Shown piece after piece: positions 17,207 through 28,484 of a stretch of 64,000 bases of DNA; positions within the stretch are counted from its first letter, which is position 1; each line of letters starts with the position of its first letter. This DNA comes from Sphingomonas sp. UV9. GTDB lineage: Bacteria > Pseudomonadota > Alphaproteobacteria > Sphingomonadales > Sphingomonadaceae. The translations under genes were made by a program, and so were the position numbers. The DNA is taken from NCBI RefSeq assembly GCF_004101245.1, contig NZ_SCIN01000003.1:744001-808000 (forward strand), written 5' to 3'. The notes beneath the pieces were generated by a model. That model did not search any database and was not told the DNA's origin. It was given only the letters and a program-made list of their open reading frames with translations.

Positions 17207-19486
17207 ATGACCGACTTTCTCCTAGAACTCCGCTCCGAAGAAATCCCTGCCCGCATGCAGGCGAAGGCGCGCGAAGATCTCGCCAAGCTGTTCACCGCGG
17301 AACTCGCCAAGGCCGGGATCGCCACCAGCGCGCTCGTCACCTATGCGACGCCGCGCCGCCTGACGCTGATCGCGCGCGACCTGCCGCTCGAGACCGCCGC
17401 GGTCTCCGAAGAGGTGAAGGGCCCCAAGACGTCCGCCCCCCCGCAGGCGCTCGAAGGCTTCTTGCGCAAGACCGGCCTCACGCGTGAGCAGCTGGTCGAT
17501 CGCGGCGGCACGCTGTTCGCGGTCACCGAAAAGCCCGGCCGCGCCACCGCCGCCGTGCTCGCAGAGGCGATCCCCGCAATCGTCCGCGCGTTCCCGTGGC
17601 CCAAGTCGATGCGCTGGGGCGACGCCTCCGCCAGCACCGAATCGCTGCGCTGGGTCCGCCCGCTGCAAGGCATCGTCGCGCTGCTCGGCGAAGAGATCGT
17701 GCCGTTCGAGATCGCGGGCATCGAGAGCGGCGCCGCCACGCTCGGCCACCGCTTCCACCACCCGTACCAGATCACGATCGGCGGCGCGCACGACTATGTC
17801 GAGAAGCTGCGCGCTTGCCACGTCATCGTCGACCAGGACGAGCGCGCGACGCTGATCCGCGATCACGCACGCGAGGCCGCGCTGCAGGCCGGGCTCGAAC
17901 TGATCGAGGACGAGGGCCTCGTCGCCGAGAATGCCGGGCTCACCGAATGGCCGATTCCGCTGCTCGGCCAGTTCGACCCCGCGTTTCTCGACGTGCCGCC
18001 CGAGGTGATCCAGCTCACCGCGCGCGTGAACCAGAAATATTTCGTCTGCCGCAGCGCCGACGGGACGCTCGCCAACGCGTTCGTCTGTACCGCTAACATC
18101 GCCGCGCACGACGGCGGCGCGAAGATCGTCGAGGGCAACCGCAAGGTCCTCGCCGCACGTCTGTCGGATGCGAAATTCTTCTACGACACCGACCTGAAGG
18201 TGCCGCTCGAAGAGCAGGCCGCCAAGCTCGAAAAGATCGTCTTCCACGAAAAGCTCGGCACGCTGGCCGACAAGGTCGACCGCGTCGCGAAACTCGCGCG
18301 CTGGCTGGTCGAAGAGGGAATAATCCTCCCCGGAACGGGGAGGGGGACCAGCGAAGCTGGTGGAGGGGGGGCGCCACGAAGCGCAGCGCCCGTGGAGAAC
18401 CCCCTCCACCCTCAGCCTATGGCTGACGGTCCCCCTCCCCTTGCAGGGGAGGAATTGGCGGCCCTCGCAGAGCGCGCCGCACGTCTCGCCAAGGCGGATC
18501 TCGTCACCGGCATGGTCGGCGAGTTCCCCGAATTGCAGGGCCTGATGGGCGGCTACTACGCCGCAGCCCAAGGCGAGCACCCCGCCGTCGCCGCCGCGAT
18601 CCGCGACCATTACAAACCGGTCGGGCAGGGCGATGATGTTCCTACCGACCCGGTGACGGTGGCGGTGAGTTTGGCGGACAAGCTGGATACGTTGGCGTCA
18701 TTCTTCGGCAGCGACCAGGCACCGACGGGGTCAAAGGATCCGTTTGCCTTGCGACGGGCAGCTTTGGGGGCGATCTTAATTATCGTTCATAACGATCTAT
18801 CGCTATCCTTGGCCAAGACCGTGACTGCCGCCATGACCGGCGCGTGGTGGGGCAAAGATACGTCGCGACACATCCAATTATTGAACTTCCTCGCCGACCG
18901 CCTCAAAGTCCAGCAACGCGAAGCCGGCGTCCGTCACGACCTGATCGACGCGGTGTTCGCGCTCGGTGGCGAGGACGATCTCGTCCGCCTGCTCGCGCGC
19001 GTCCACGCGCTCCAGGCGTTCGTGACCACCGAGGACGGCAAGAACCTGCTCGCCGGCTACAAGCGCGCCGCCAATATCCTCAAGAAGGAAGCCCCTTCTG
19101 CTCCCTCTCCCCTCCGGGGAGAGGGTAGGGGTGAGGGGCTGCCAAGCAGTGCATCGCCCGGAACGGCCCCTCACCCCGACCCTCTCCCCAGAGGGGAGAG
19201 GGAGCAGGAGCAGGTTTCGCTGTCCTACACGCCCGAACCGGCAGAGGCTGCGCTGATGACCGCGCTCGACTCCGCCGAACCCCGCGCAACCGCCGCGATC
19301 GGGCACGAGGATTTCGCCGCGGCGATGGCGGCGCTCGCGTCGCTGCGCGCGCCGATCGACGCGTTCTTTGATAGCGTTATCGTCAACGATGCCGATCCCG
19401 CCAAGCGCTCCGCCCGTCTCGCGCTACTTGAGCGTGTTCGCGCCGCAGTGCACAACGTCGCGGATTTCTCGAGAATTGAGGGCTGA
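17207..19486 (+). CDS. glyS: Glycyl-tRNA synthetase beta subunit with two in-frame repeat insertions
   Basis: 759 residues, about 60-70 longer than usual for GlyS. The start MTDFLLELRSEEIPARM is the canonical N-terminus. The core (YATPRRLTL, KSMRWG, RFHHPYQI, VNQKYFVC, KFFYDTD and the HD-type ERAARLAKADLVTGMVGEFPELQG) is intact, as is the anticodon-binding C-terminus ending in VRAAVHNVADFSRIEG. The excess comes from two repeat cassettes read through in frame: 18324-18453 (residues about 373-416, rich in Gly/Pro/Ala) and 19098-19207 (residues about 631-668). Both sit in probable surface loops between helices. No stop or shift is introduced. The gene is expected to be essential, so the insertions are presumably tolerated. 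Confidence 0.93.
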   Translation: MTDFLLELRSEEIPARMQAKAREDLAKLFTAELAKAGIATSALVTYATPRRLTLIARDLPLETAAVSEEVKGPKTSAPPQALEGFLRKTGLTREQLVDRGGTLFAVTEKPGRATAAVLAEAIPAIVRAFPWPKSMRWGDASASTESLRWVRPLQGIVALLGEEIVPFEIAGIESGAATLGHRFHHPYQITIGGAHDYVEKLRACHVIVDQDERATLIRDHAREAALQAGLELIEDEGLVAENAGLTEWPIPLLGQFDPAFLDVPPEVIQLTARVNQKYFVCRSADGTLANAFVCTANIAAHDGGAKIVEGNRKVLAARLSDAKFFYDTDLKVPLEEQAAKLEKIVFHEKLGTLADKVDRVAKLARWLVEEGIILPGTGRGTSEAGGGGAPRSAAPVENPLHPQPMADGPPPLAGEELAALAERAARLAKADLVTGMVGEFPELQGLMGGYYAAAQGEHPAVAAAIRDHYKPVGQGDDVPTDPVTVAVSLADKLDTLASFFGSDQAPTGSKDPFALRRAALGAILIIVHNDLSLSLAKTVTAAMTGAWWGKDTSRHIQLLNFLADRLKVQQREAGVRHDLIDAVFALGGEDDLVRLLARVHALQAFVTTEDGKNLLAGYKRAANILKKEAPSAPSPLRGEGRGEGLPSSASPGTAPHPDPLPRGEREQEQVSLSYTPEPAEAALMTALDSAEPRATAAIGHEDFAAAMAALASLRAPIDAFFDSVIVNDADPAKRSARLALLERVRAAVHNVADFSRIEG
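18324..18453. repeat. Repeat cassette inserted in frame within glyS (first)
   Basis: Outer arms TCCTCCCCGGAACGGGGAGG (from 18324) and CCCTCCCCTTGCAGGGGAGGA (to 18453). Inner arms GGTGGAGGGGG and CCCCCTCCACC. The structure is the same as the intergenic cassettes in the window. It is translated as a Gly/Ala/Pro-rich segment without stops. Confidence 0.85.
19098..19207. repeat. Repeat cassette inserted in frame within glyS (second)
   Basis: Perfect 17-bp outer arms, 19098-19114 (CTGCTCCCTCTCCCCTC) and 19191-19207 (its reverse complement). Inner arms GGGTGAGGGGC and GCCCCTCACCCC. The frame stays open and encodes a Ser/Pro/Arg-rich loop. Confidence 0.88.
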
Positions 19487-19578
19487 GTGAACGCACCGCC
19501 GGGACCCGTCCCAGCGTCTGCACTTTCTATACTTCACTTTTGCCCTGACCGTAAAAACAAGCACTTAGAGGACCTGCG

Positions 19579-22242
<2,664 letters not shown>

Positions 22243-22263
22243 CGCCGGTCCGAAAACACAACA

Positions 22264-22440
22264 CCACCCCGGCGAAGGCCGGGGCCCAATTGGAACGTCC
22301 TGGGTGACTGAGGATCCTCCCAAGTTACGCAGCGACCCCAATTGGGCCCCGGCCTACGCCGGGGTGGAAAAAGAAGAAGACTGTTTTCCCGCCAAGGCGG
22401 GGACCCAGCCTTGGGCTCCCGCCTTCGCGGGAGAACAAGG
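22264..22440. repeat. Two adjacent palindromic repeat cassettes after ppdK
   Basis: First cassette 22264-22367: arms CACCCCGGCGAAGGCCGGGGCCCAATTGG and facing CCAATTGGGCCCCGGCCTACGCCGGGGTG, the same type as 6633-6733. Second 22381-22440: TTCCCGCCAAGGCGGGGACCC facing GGGCTCCCGCCTTCGCGGGAGAAC. They occupy the whole space between convergent ppdK and the tad-locus gene and may act as a bidirectional transcription end. Confidence 0.8.
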
Positions 22441-22473
22441 GGGCGGTGGCGACGTGCGCTCCGCTCCCAAACC

Positions 22474-22880
22474 TTACCGACGCTGGTCGAAATCGAACCA
22501 ACCGCGCTTGGTGCCATCGGCATCATACGCCGGCCGAGCATAAGCCGACCGCGCCGACGACAGCGCCTCCGGGCGCGCCGTATCCACAACCGGACGCCGC
22601 TCGATAACGGGGCTGGCCACTGGCGCCGGCGCCGCAACCCGCGCCGCCTCAACCTCCTTCACCAACCGGGCATTCTCATGCTCGGCCTCGACCGCCCGCT
22701 TCTCAGCGGCCGCCGCCCGGACATCGGCATCCTTCTTCACCGAAGCATGCGCATCCCGTTCGGCCAGATAGCGCGCCTTCCACTTCTTGCCCCCGGATGG
22801 CTCGCCAATCCGAACAGCCAGCCGGCGACGAAGATCAGCGCAAGCGCCGCGAACTGGGTAGGTGTGGAAAACAACGGCAT
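22474..22880 (-). pseudogene. Frameshifted small membrane/coiled-coil protein at the end of the tad operon
   Basis: From ATG 22880 the protein reads MPLFSTPTQFAALALIFVAGWLFGLASHPG (one membrane span) and then runs into a stop in this frame. One base out of phase the sequence resumes as a charged coiled coil (YLAERDAHA, KKDADVRAAAAEKRAVEAE) and a C-terminus ending GWFDFDQRR. The shift falls at a run of five G on the coding strand (22790-22794). One more G would restore HPGGKKWKARYLAERDAHA, a natural join. It is therefore either a recent frameshift or a homopolymer sequencing error. It follows tadC by 54 bp. Function unknown. Confidence 0.75.
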
Positions 22881-22934
22881 CGTAAAAACCCTCCTGTTAC
22901 GGAAGCCCAACGATCATCGCGCCTCGCGGTTGCT

Positions 22935-23930
22935 TCAGGTCTTTATGAGCGCATCGGAGATCGAACACGCCGCCGGCCCGAGGATGACCACGAACAGGAC
23001 GGGGAGAATAAACAGGATCAGAGGGATCGTCATGATCGCCGGCAACCGCGCCGCCTTTTCCTCCGCCCGCATCATCCGCTCGTTGCGGAACTCGCCCGAC
23101 AGCACGCGCAAGGCGGACGCGAGCGGCGTGCCGTATTTCTCCGTCTGGATCATCGTCGTGACGACCCCCTTCACCGCATCCAGCTTTACCCGCTGCGCCA
23201 GATTCTCGAACGCCGAACGCCGGTCGGTCAGGAACCCCAGCTCGATCGCGGTCAGCGTGAACTCCTCGCCCAGTTCGGGATAGGCCCGGCTCAACTCCCG
23301 CGCGACCCGGTGGAACGCGGCATCAACGGTGAGCCCTGCTTCCGCGCAGATCACGAGCAGATCGAGCGCATCGGGCAGCCCCTTGCGGATCGCATCCGAG
23401 CGCTTCTTGATCTTGTTGTCGAGATACAGGTCCGGTGCCTTGTAGCTCAGGATGAAGGTCATCGCGACGAGCCCGTATTTCTTCAGCGGCCCCCAGGTCG
23501 CGAACCCATCGGTCCCATATACCCAGTAGAGCATCACCCCGCCGAGCACGATCGGCAGCACGAGGCGCCCGAAGATCACGGCCGGCGCCCATTCCTTGGA
23601 TCGGATGCCGGCCTGCATCAGCTTCAGCTGGACCACCTTGACCTGGCTGTCCTGCAGCATCTTCATCGACGACAACATGCCGCGCATCTTGTCGGCGGTG
23701 TCGTTGCGCTGGACCAGCTTGGCGCGGCGCTTGGTCGAGGCGGTAATGCCCGCTTTCAGTTGCTCGCGGCGATCGTTGAGCGCTTTCACGCGCTTGGTCA
23801 TCGGATCGCTGACCGTCGTCGCGGCATAGATCGCGACCATCACCGCGAACGCGGCGACACCCGACAGGATCGTCGCGACCCAGAGTACGTCGATTCCGAG
23901 CAGGGTCGGTCCGGCAGTCGTGCCCATCAT
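22935..23930 (-). CDS. tadC: Tad pilus inner-membrane platform protein TadC
   Basis: 331 residues of the type II secretion F family. Membrane spans lie near residues 12-36, 120-150, 160-180 and 300-325. The T2SSF core is at about 180-305 (PDALDLLVICAEAGLTVDAAFHRV, then LSGEFRNERMMRAEEKAARLP). With TadB it forms the inner-membrane platform on which the ATPase drives pilin assembly. It lies 6 bp after tadB and is co-transcribed. Confidence 0.92.
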   Translation of the reverse strand: MMGTTAGPTLLGIDVLWVATILSGVAAFAVMVAIYAATTVSDPMTKRVKALNDRREQLKAGITASTKRRAKLVQRNDTADKMRGMLSSMKMLQDSQVKVVQLKLMQAGIRSKEWAPAVIFGRLVLPIVLGGVMLYWVYGTDGFATWGPLKKYGLVAMTFILSYKAPDLYLDNKIKKRSDAIRKGLPDALDLLVICAEAGLTVDAAFHRVARELSRAYPELGEEFTLTAIELGFLTDRRSAFENLAQRVKLDAVKGVVTTMIQTEKYGTPLASALRVLSGEFRNERMMRAEEKAARLPAIMTIPLILFILPVLFVVILGPAACSISDALIKT

Positions 23931-23936
23931 GTGCCC

Positions 23937-24908
23937 CTAAATCTCGAAGCTGATCATCTTGGACATTATGAAGGCGCCGATCGCCATCCACACTATGCCG
24001 CCCATGCCGAGGACCATCAGTCGCTCGTCGATGAAGAAGTTCTGCATATACTTGCCGTTAATGACCCAGATCATCCCGAACACGATGAACGGCAGCGCGC
24101 CGATGATGTACGCCGATGCCTTCGATTCCGACGACATCGCCTTGATCTTGAGCTTCATCTGGCCGCGCAGCCGCAGCACGTTGGACAGGTTCGCCAAGGT
24201 CTCGGCGAGATTGCCACCGGTCTCACGCTGGATCGCGATGGTGATCACGAAGAATTGGAATTCGGGCGTGCCGAGCCGATCGGCAGTTTCCTGCAGCGCG
24301 GCATCCATCGTCCGGCCGATCTTCATCTTGTCGCTGACCGCGCGGAACTCCTCGCCGACCGGCCCGTCGACTTCCTGGCCGACGACGCCGATGGTCTCGC
24401 TGATCGGCAGTCCCGAACGCAGGCCGCGCACCAGCAGGTCGATCGCATCGGGAAACTTCGCCGTGAACTTGCCGACCCGTCGCGCGATCGTCTTGCCGAC
24501 GATGAAATGCGGCAAGCCCACCCCGATGAACAGGCCGACGAACACGGCCAGCAGGATCGGCAAACCCTTGATCGCCATCAGCAGGGCAATGACCAGCGCA
24601 ATGCCGGCGGTCGCCAGCCCATATTGCCCAACGGTCCAGGTCTTGCCGGTCATCGCCAGACGCTTGGCGAGTTGGACGGGATTGGGAAGAATGCGCGTAA
24701 ACGCGACATCCATCTTCGTGTCGCGATTCGTCGCGATGCGCCGCATCTGCGCTTCGGCGACGACCAGCGCATCGCCGTGGCGCTCCCGCAGCGACGCGAG
24801 CCGGCGGGATTGCGCGCGGCTGGCCGACGGTCCCGCGAACGCGAACGCCACCATGCCCAGCACCACGACGGCACCGATCATCACCAACAGGAGCGGCAAG
24901 ATCTCCAT
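23937..24908 (-). CDS. tadB: Tad pilus inner-membrane platform protein TadB
   Basis: 323 residues, type II secretion F family. An N-terminal span (residues 3-26) is followed by a cytoplasmic part, two central spans (about 95-130), the F domain (FPDAIDLLVRGLRSGLPISETI, then IAIQRETGGNLAETLANLS) and C-terminal spans. It is the partner of TadC. The start lies 50 bp downstream of the cpaE stop. In most tad clusters cpaF/tadA sits exactly here, and it is absent. Confidence 0.92.
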   Translation of the reverse strand: MEILPLLLVMIGAVVVLGMVAFAFAGPSASRAQSRRLASLRERHGDALVVAEAQMRRIATNRDTKMDVAFTRILPNPVQLAKRLAMTGKTWTVGQYGLATAGIALVIALLMAIKGLPILLAVFVGLFIGVGLPHFIVGKTIARRVGKFTAKFPDAIDLLVRGLRSGLPISETIGVVGQEVDGPVGEEFRAVSDKMKIGRTMDAALQETADRLGTPEFQFFVITIAIQRETGGNLAETLANLSNVLRLRGQMKLKIKAMSSESKASAYIIGALPFIVFGMIWVINGKYMQNFFIDERLMVLGMGGIVWMAIGAFIMSKMISFEI

Positions 24909-24958
24909 CGCGGCCTAACCCCTCCGGTGTGTAGATATGCGGATTGGACGCGCGATGT

Positions 24959-26236
24959 TCACTTCGTCTTCGCCGCGCGCTTGGGGATCAACCCCTTGAG
25001 GTCGCCGAATTTGCCCATCAACGACTTGCCCTTCGCCTTCGCGCCATCGGCCGAGGCATCGGGAACGACGGACGCGAGCGCGGTAACCAGCGTCAGGATC
25101 GGGGCGATCGTCTTGGAGGTCTTTCCCACCTCGACGATCGGCTTGCCGAGCTTGGCCGCCTGCGCCGCGAGCTTCTGGTCGAACGGCACCAGATAATCGA
25201 TCTTGCGCTCGATCGAACCCTCGAAATCCTTGCGGTTGATCTCCAGCTGGCCGCCGGCGTGCACCCGGTTGGCCAGCACGAATAACTGGGTCTGCGGCGC
25301 GTTTGTCTTCATCCACGACAGGATGCGGATCGTGTCGCGCGCCGCGGCGAGCGTCAGCTCGGTAACGATAACCGCAAGCCGAACCTCGCTGATCAGATGC
25401 GGATGCTGAATCAGCATGGCACGCGGCAGATCGACGACGGTACATTCGAACGCCGACCGCATCTCCTCCTGCAACTGGTAGAAGGCGGAGCCGTCGGTGA
25501 TCAGCGGCGTGTTGATCGGCGCCTCGGCACTGAGCACGGACAGTTTTTCCGATGCCTTGACCATGGCGCGTTCGATGAACAGCCCGTCGATCCGGCTGGG
25601 ATTGTCGATCGCATCGGTCAGGCCGCGACCCGGTTCGAGATCGAGGCCGAGCGCGCCTGTTCCGAAATGCACGTCGAGATCGAGCAGGGCGGTGGCGCGG
25701 TCTTCCTTGTCCGCGAGCAGCCAGGCGACCGACGTCGCGATCGTCGATGCGCCGACGCCGCCACGCGTGCCGATGACGGCGATCGAACAATGCGGGCGAT
25801 CGGGCGATACCTCGACATGCTTCGGCGCGTTCAGGATCGTCTGCGCATGACCGAAGGCTTCGCGCAGCATGTCCGGGTGCAGCGGCTTCAGCAGATAGTC
25901 CTGGATCCCGCTGGCGACGAGATCACGGTACAGGCGAACGTCGTTTACCTGCCCAGCGGCGATCACGACGGTACCGGGTTCGCACACTTCGGCGAGCGCG
26001 TTGATGTCGTTCAGCGGGTCGCCCGATTCGGCGAGATCGACGAACAGGATCTGCGGCGATGCCGACACCGACAGCGACTGGATCGCGTTGCGCAGGCCAC
26101 CCTTGTGGATCTTCTCGACCGCCCAGCCGAGTTCGCTGGCGATCGGGCGCAACGCCTCGGCCGTGATCTCGTCGCAGACATAAGCGGTGAAGGGTTCGCG
26201 GTGCGCGATGCCGCCCGGCTTCCAGGGTGCGTTCAT
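24959..26236 (-). CDS. cpaE: CpaE/TadZ pilus assembly ATPase-like protein
   Basis: 425 residues from ATG 26236, which shares its first base with the cpaD stop (TGATG), indicating coupling. The N-terminal atypical receiver domain (residues 20-140: FVDLAESGDPLNDI, KPLHPDML) is followed by a MinD/ParA-type ATPase with a deviant Walker A, GTRGGVGASTIA (about 155-166), and the Walker B-like ALLDLDVHFG. CpaE/TadZ localises the pilus machine to the cell pole. A Lys-rich tail ends the protein. Confidence 0.92.
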   Translation of the reverse strand: MNAPWKPGGIAHREPFTAYVCDEITAEALRPIASELGWAVEKIHKGGLRNAIQSLSVSASPQILFVDLAESGDPLNDINALAEVCEPGTVVIAAGQVNDVRLYRDLVASGIQDYLLKPLHPDMLREAFGHAQTILNAPKHVEVSPDRPHCSIAVIGTRGGVGASTIATSVAWLLADKEDRATALLDLDVHFGTGALGLDLEPGRGLTDAIDNPSRIDGLFIERAMVKASEKLSVLSAEAPINTPLITDGSAFYQLQEEMRSAFECTVVDLPRAMLIQHPHLISEVRLAVIVTELTLAAARDTIRILSWMKTNAPQTQLFVLANRVHAGGQLEINRKDFEGSIERKIDYLVPFDQKLAAQAAKLGKPIVEVGKTSKTIAPILTLVTALASVVPDASADGAKAKGKSLMGKFGDLKGLIPKRAAKTK

Positions 26237-26865
26237 CACTTGCCTCCCGTGCTGACCGCGGTCAGGCCAGCGGCGCCGGTGGGTGCCTTTTTACGATAGG
26301 TATCGATCGCCTTGTACGACAGCGCCGCGTCGGTCGTCTCGGTACCCGGTGCCCCGCGCACGAGATCGGCGGGATTGGCGATCATCGCCGCCAGGTTGCG
26401 GTTGGTCGCGCAGCCATAATTGGACGAGGTGTTCGCTTCGAAATCATTCGTCGAATCGCGCGACCAGTCGGGACAGCCCGGCACGGCCGCGCGCATCCGG
26501 CTGACAACCACGCGGATCGATCCGGGCGTGACCGAAGCGGGCGTGACAGGCGCGTCGGGGCTCAACAACAGGCCGTACCGGGAAATGACCGCCGATACGT
26601 CGTCGCGAGCACGAAATCCTTCCGCGGCCGGATCGTCGATCGTCACCCGGTCGCCGTAACCGAGCCGCATCGTCTCGACCCAACCTGCCAGACGTTCCGT
26701 TTCGCCGGACGCGAGCGCGCCGCCCGCGACGCCCAGGTCCAGGGCATAGTCGGTACGGCTGACGACCGGTTGATGGACCGATTCGAGGCCGCGATTCTCC
26801 GTGCCCATGCAGCCGCCGAGCAGCAGCGCGGGGACGAGAGACGCTAGGATCGATTTGTTGATCAT
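26236..26865 (-). CDS. cpaD: CpaD pilus assembly lipoprotein
   Basis: 209 residues from ATG 26865 (MINKSILASLVPALLLGGCMG), with a lipobox cleaved before C21. The CpaD family shows in RTDYALDL, the SGETERLAGWVETMRLGYGDRVTID stretch and the C-terminal FGC-like NYGCATNRNLAAMIANPADLVRG. It is an outer-membrane lipoprotein assisting the secretin. The frame extends upstream to 27030 but that part overlaps cpaC in antisense phase and is not coding. Confidence 0.9.
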   Translation of the reverse strand: MINKSILASLVPALLLGGCMGTENRGLESVHQPVVSRTDYALDLGVAGGALASGETERLAGWVETMRLGYGDRVTIDDPAAEGFRARDDVSAVISRYGLLLSPDAPVTPASVTPGSIRVVVSRMRAAVPGCPDWSRDSTNDFEANTSSNYGCATNRNLAAMIANPADLVRGAPGTETTDAALSYKAIDTYRKKAPTGAAGLTAVSTGGK

Positions 26866-26899
26866 CGGATATCCTTGGTGCGTTGTGCTGGAGCGCGGC

Positions 26900-28483
26900 T
26901 CAATTCGAGAAACCGGGGGCGGGCACGACGCCCTTTTTCGACGTCTTGCCGGTCCTGGTATCGGGACGTGGCACGGCGTCTTCCTCGGTGCGACGACCGT
27001 CGCTGCGTGGCATCGGCAGGACCGGGGCAACCGCGCCGACCGATGGCTGGGCGTAGGTCGGCGGCGCGACCGTCGGCACCGGCCGCTTGCCGCCGCCGCT
27101 CGCGCTCAGCGTACCCAGCAAGACGCGGTCGAGATCGCCTGGTGCACGCGCACCATCGGTCGGCAGCGCGATGTCGCTCGCATTGTTGACCGGCTTTACC
27201 AGATACGGGGTGATGACGATGACCAGTTCGGTCTCGTTGCGCTGGAACGCATTGGAGCGGAACAGTGCGCCGATGATCGGCAGGTTCGAGAGCCCCGGGG
27301 TCTTGTCGTACGAATTATTGTGGCTGTTCGACAGCAGGCCACTGATCATCATGCTCTGGCCCGAACCCAGCTCGACGGTCGTCTCGGTCCGGCGGGTCGT
27401 GATGCCGGGAACGCGGGTTCCGCTGAGCGTCACGGCGTTCGAATAATCGAGTTGCGACACCTCCGGGCGAACCCGCAGCGAGATTCGCCCATCCGACAAC
27501 ACCGTGGGCGTGTAGGCGAGACTGACGCCGTATTGCTTATACTCGATCGAGATCGTGCCGAGCGCTTGCGCCAACGGGATTGGCACTTCGCCACCCGCCA
27601 GGAAGGTCCCCGTCTCGCCCGACAATGCCGTGAGGTTCGGATTGGCGAGCGTGGTCACCTGTCCGAGGGTTTCGCCCAGGTCGATCGCACCCAGAAGGTC
27701 GACGCCGAGGAGCTTGCCGGCGAGACCGAATGTCGACCCGATCGTCGCCTTGGCGACACCGGTGCTGCCTGCCGTCGGCGTCGCGCCGCCGACGAACATT
27801 CCGCCCTGCGGTGCAAATATCGTGGCGTCTCGTCCCTGGCCCAAGCCAAACTTGAAACCGCCCGTGCCATCGAAGGACTGCACGTTCACCCCGATGTTCT
27901 TGACGAAACTCCGGGTGACTTCGGCGATTCGCACTTGCAGGTTCACCTGCAACGGCGTCGCGGTCTTGAGGCGAGACAGGACCTTCGTCGAATCGCCGAC
28001 GAACGCCTGCACCAGCCGCTCGGCCTCGGCGGCGTCCTCGGGCGCCAGAACCGTGCCCGTGAGCAGGATCAGGCCGTTCATCGGCGTCGCGACGACCTGC
28101 GCCTCGGGCATTGCCAGCCCGAGCATCTGCTGGACCGAATCGAGGTTGTTGCCGACCCGGACGGTCGCTGCATAAACCACCGCGCCGCCCTTTGTGGTCG
28201 CGGAGATCGTCGTCTCGCCGGTCTTCTTGCCGAACAGATATAATTGCGTCGGCGAGCGGACCTGGACGTCGGCGATCGTATCGTCCGCCACGAACAGGTC
28301 GGTCATCGGCCGCGCCAGCGTCACCAGCCGACCGCGGCCGGTGTTGACCTGCACGACGGGCGAGCCGCTCGTTACGGCCACGGTGGCTTGGCGTTGCGCG
28401 AGAGCGGGGGCGAACGGCGCGGCGCTGGCTGCGGCCAGAGCGACGGCCAGAGGCCAACCCGGCGGCGTCATCGAAATACGCAT
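26900..28483 (-). CDS. cpaC: CpaC/RcpA outer-membrane secretin of the Tad pilus
   Basis: 527 residues from ATG 28483, which follows the cpaB stop almost directly. A signal peptide ends at ALAQ (residue about 29). The N-terminal domain (SPVVQVNTGRGRLVTLARPM, then VGNNLDSVQQML) is followed by a BON-like part and the type II/III secretin core (about 250-430: VPIPLAQ, YKQYGVSLAYTPTVL, GSGQSMMISGLL, LPIIGALF, ELVIVITPYLVKPV). The tail after 450 is Pro-rich. It forms the outer-membrane pore for the pilus. Confidence 0.93.
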   Translation of the reverse strand: MRISMTPPGWPLAVALAAASAAPFAPALAQRQATVAVTSGSPVVQVNTGRGRLVTLARPMTDLFVADDTIADVQVRSPTQLYLFGKKTGETTISATTKGGAVVYAATVRVGNNLDSVQQMLGLAMPEAQVVATPMNGLILLTGTVLAPEDAAEAERLVQAFVGDSTKVLSRLKTATPLQVNLQVRIAEVTRSFVKNIGVNVQSFDGTGGFKFGLGQGRDATIFAPQGGMFVGGATPTAGSTGVAKATIGSTFGLAGKLLGVDLLGAIDLGETLGQVTTLANPNLTALSGETGTFLAGGEVPIPLAQALGTISIEYKQYGVSLAYTPTVLSDGRISLRVRPEVSQLDYSNAVTLSGTRVPGITTRRTETTVELGSGQSMMISGLLSNSHNNSYDKTPGLSNLPIIGALFRSNAFQRNETELVIVITPYLVKPVNNASDIALPTDGARAPGDLDRVLLGTLSASGGGKRPVPTVAPPTYAQPSVGAVAPVLPMPRSDGRRTEEDAVPRPDTRTGKTSKKGVVPAPGFSN

Positions 28484-28484
28484 C

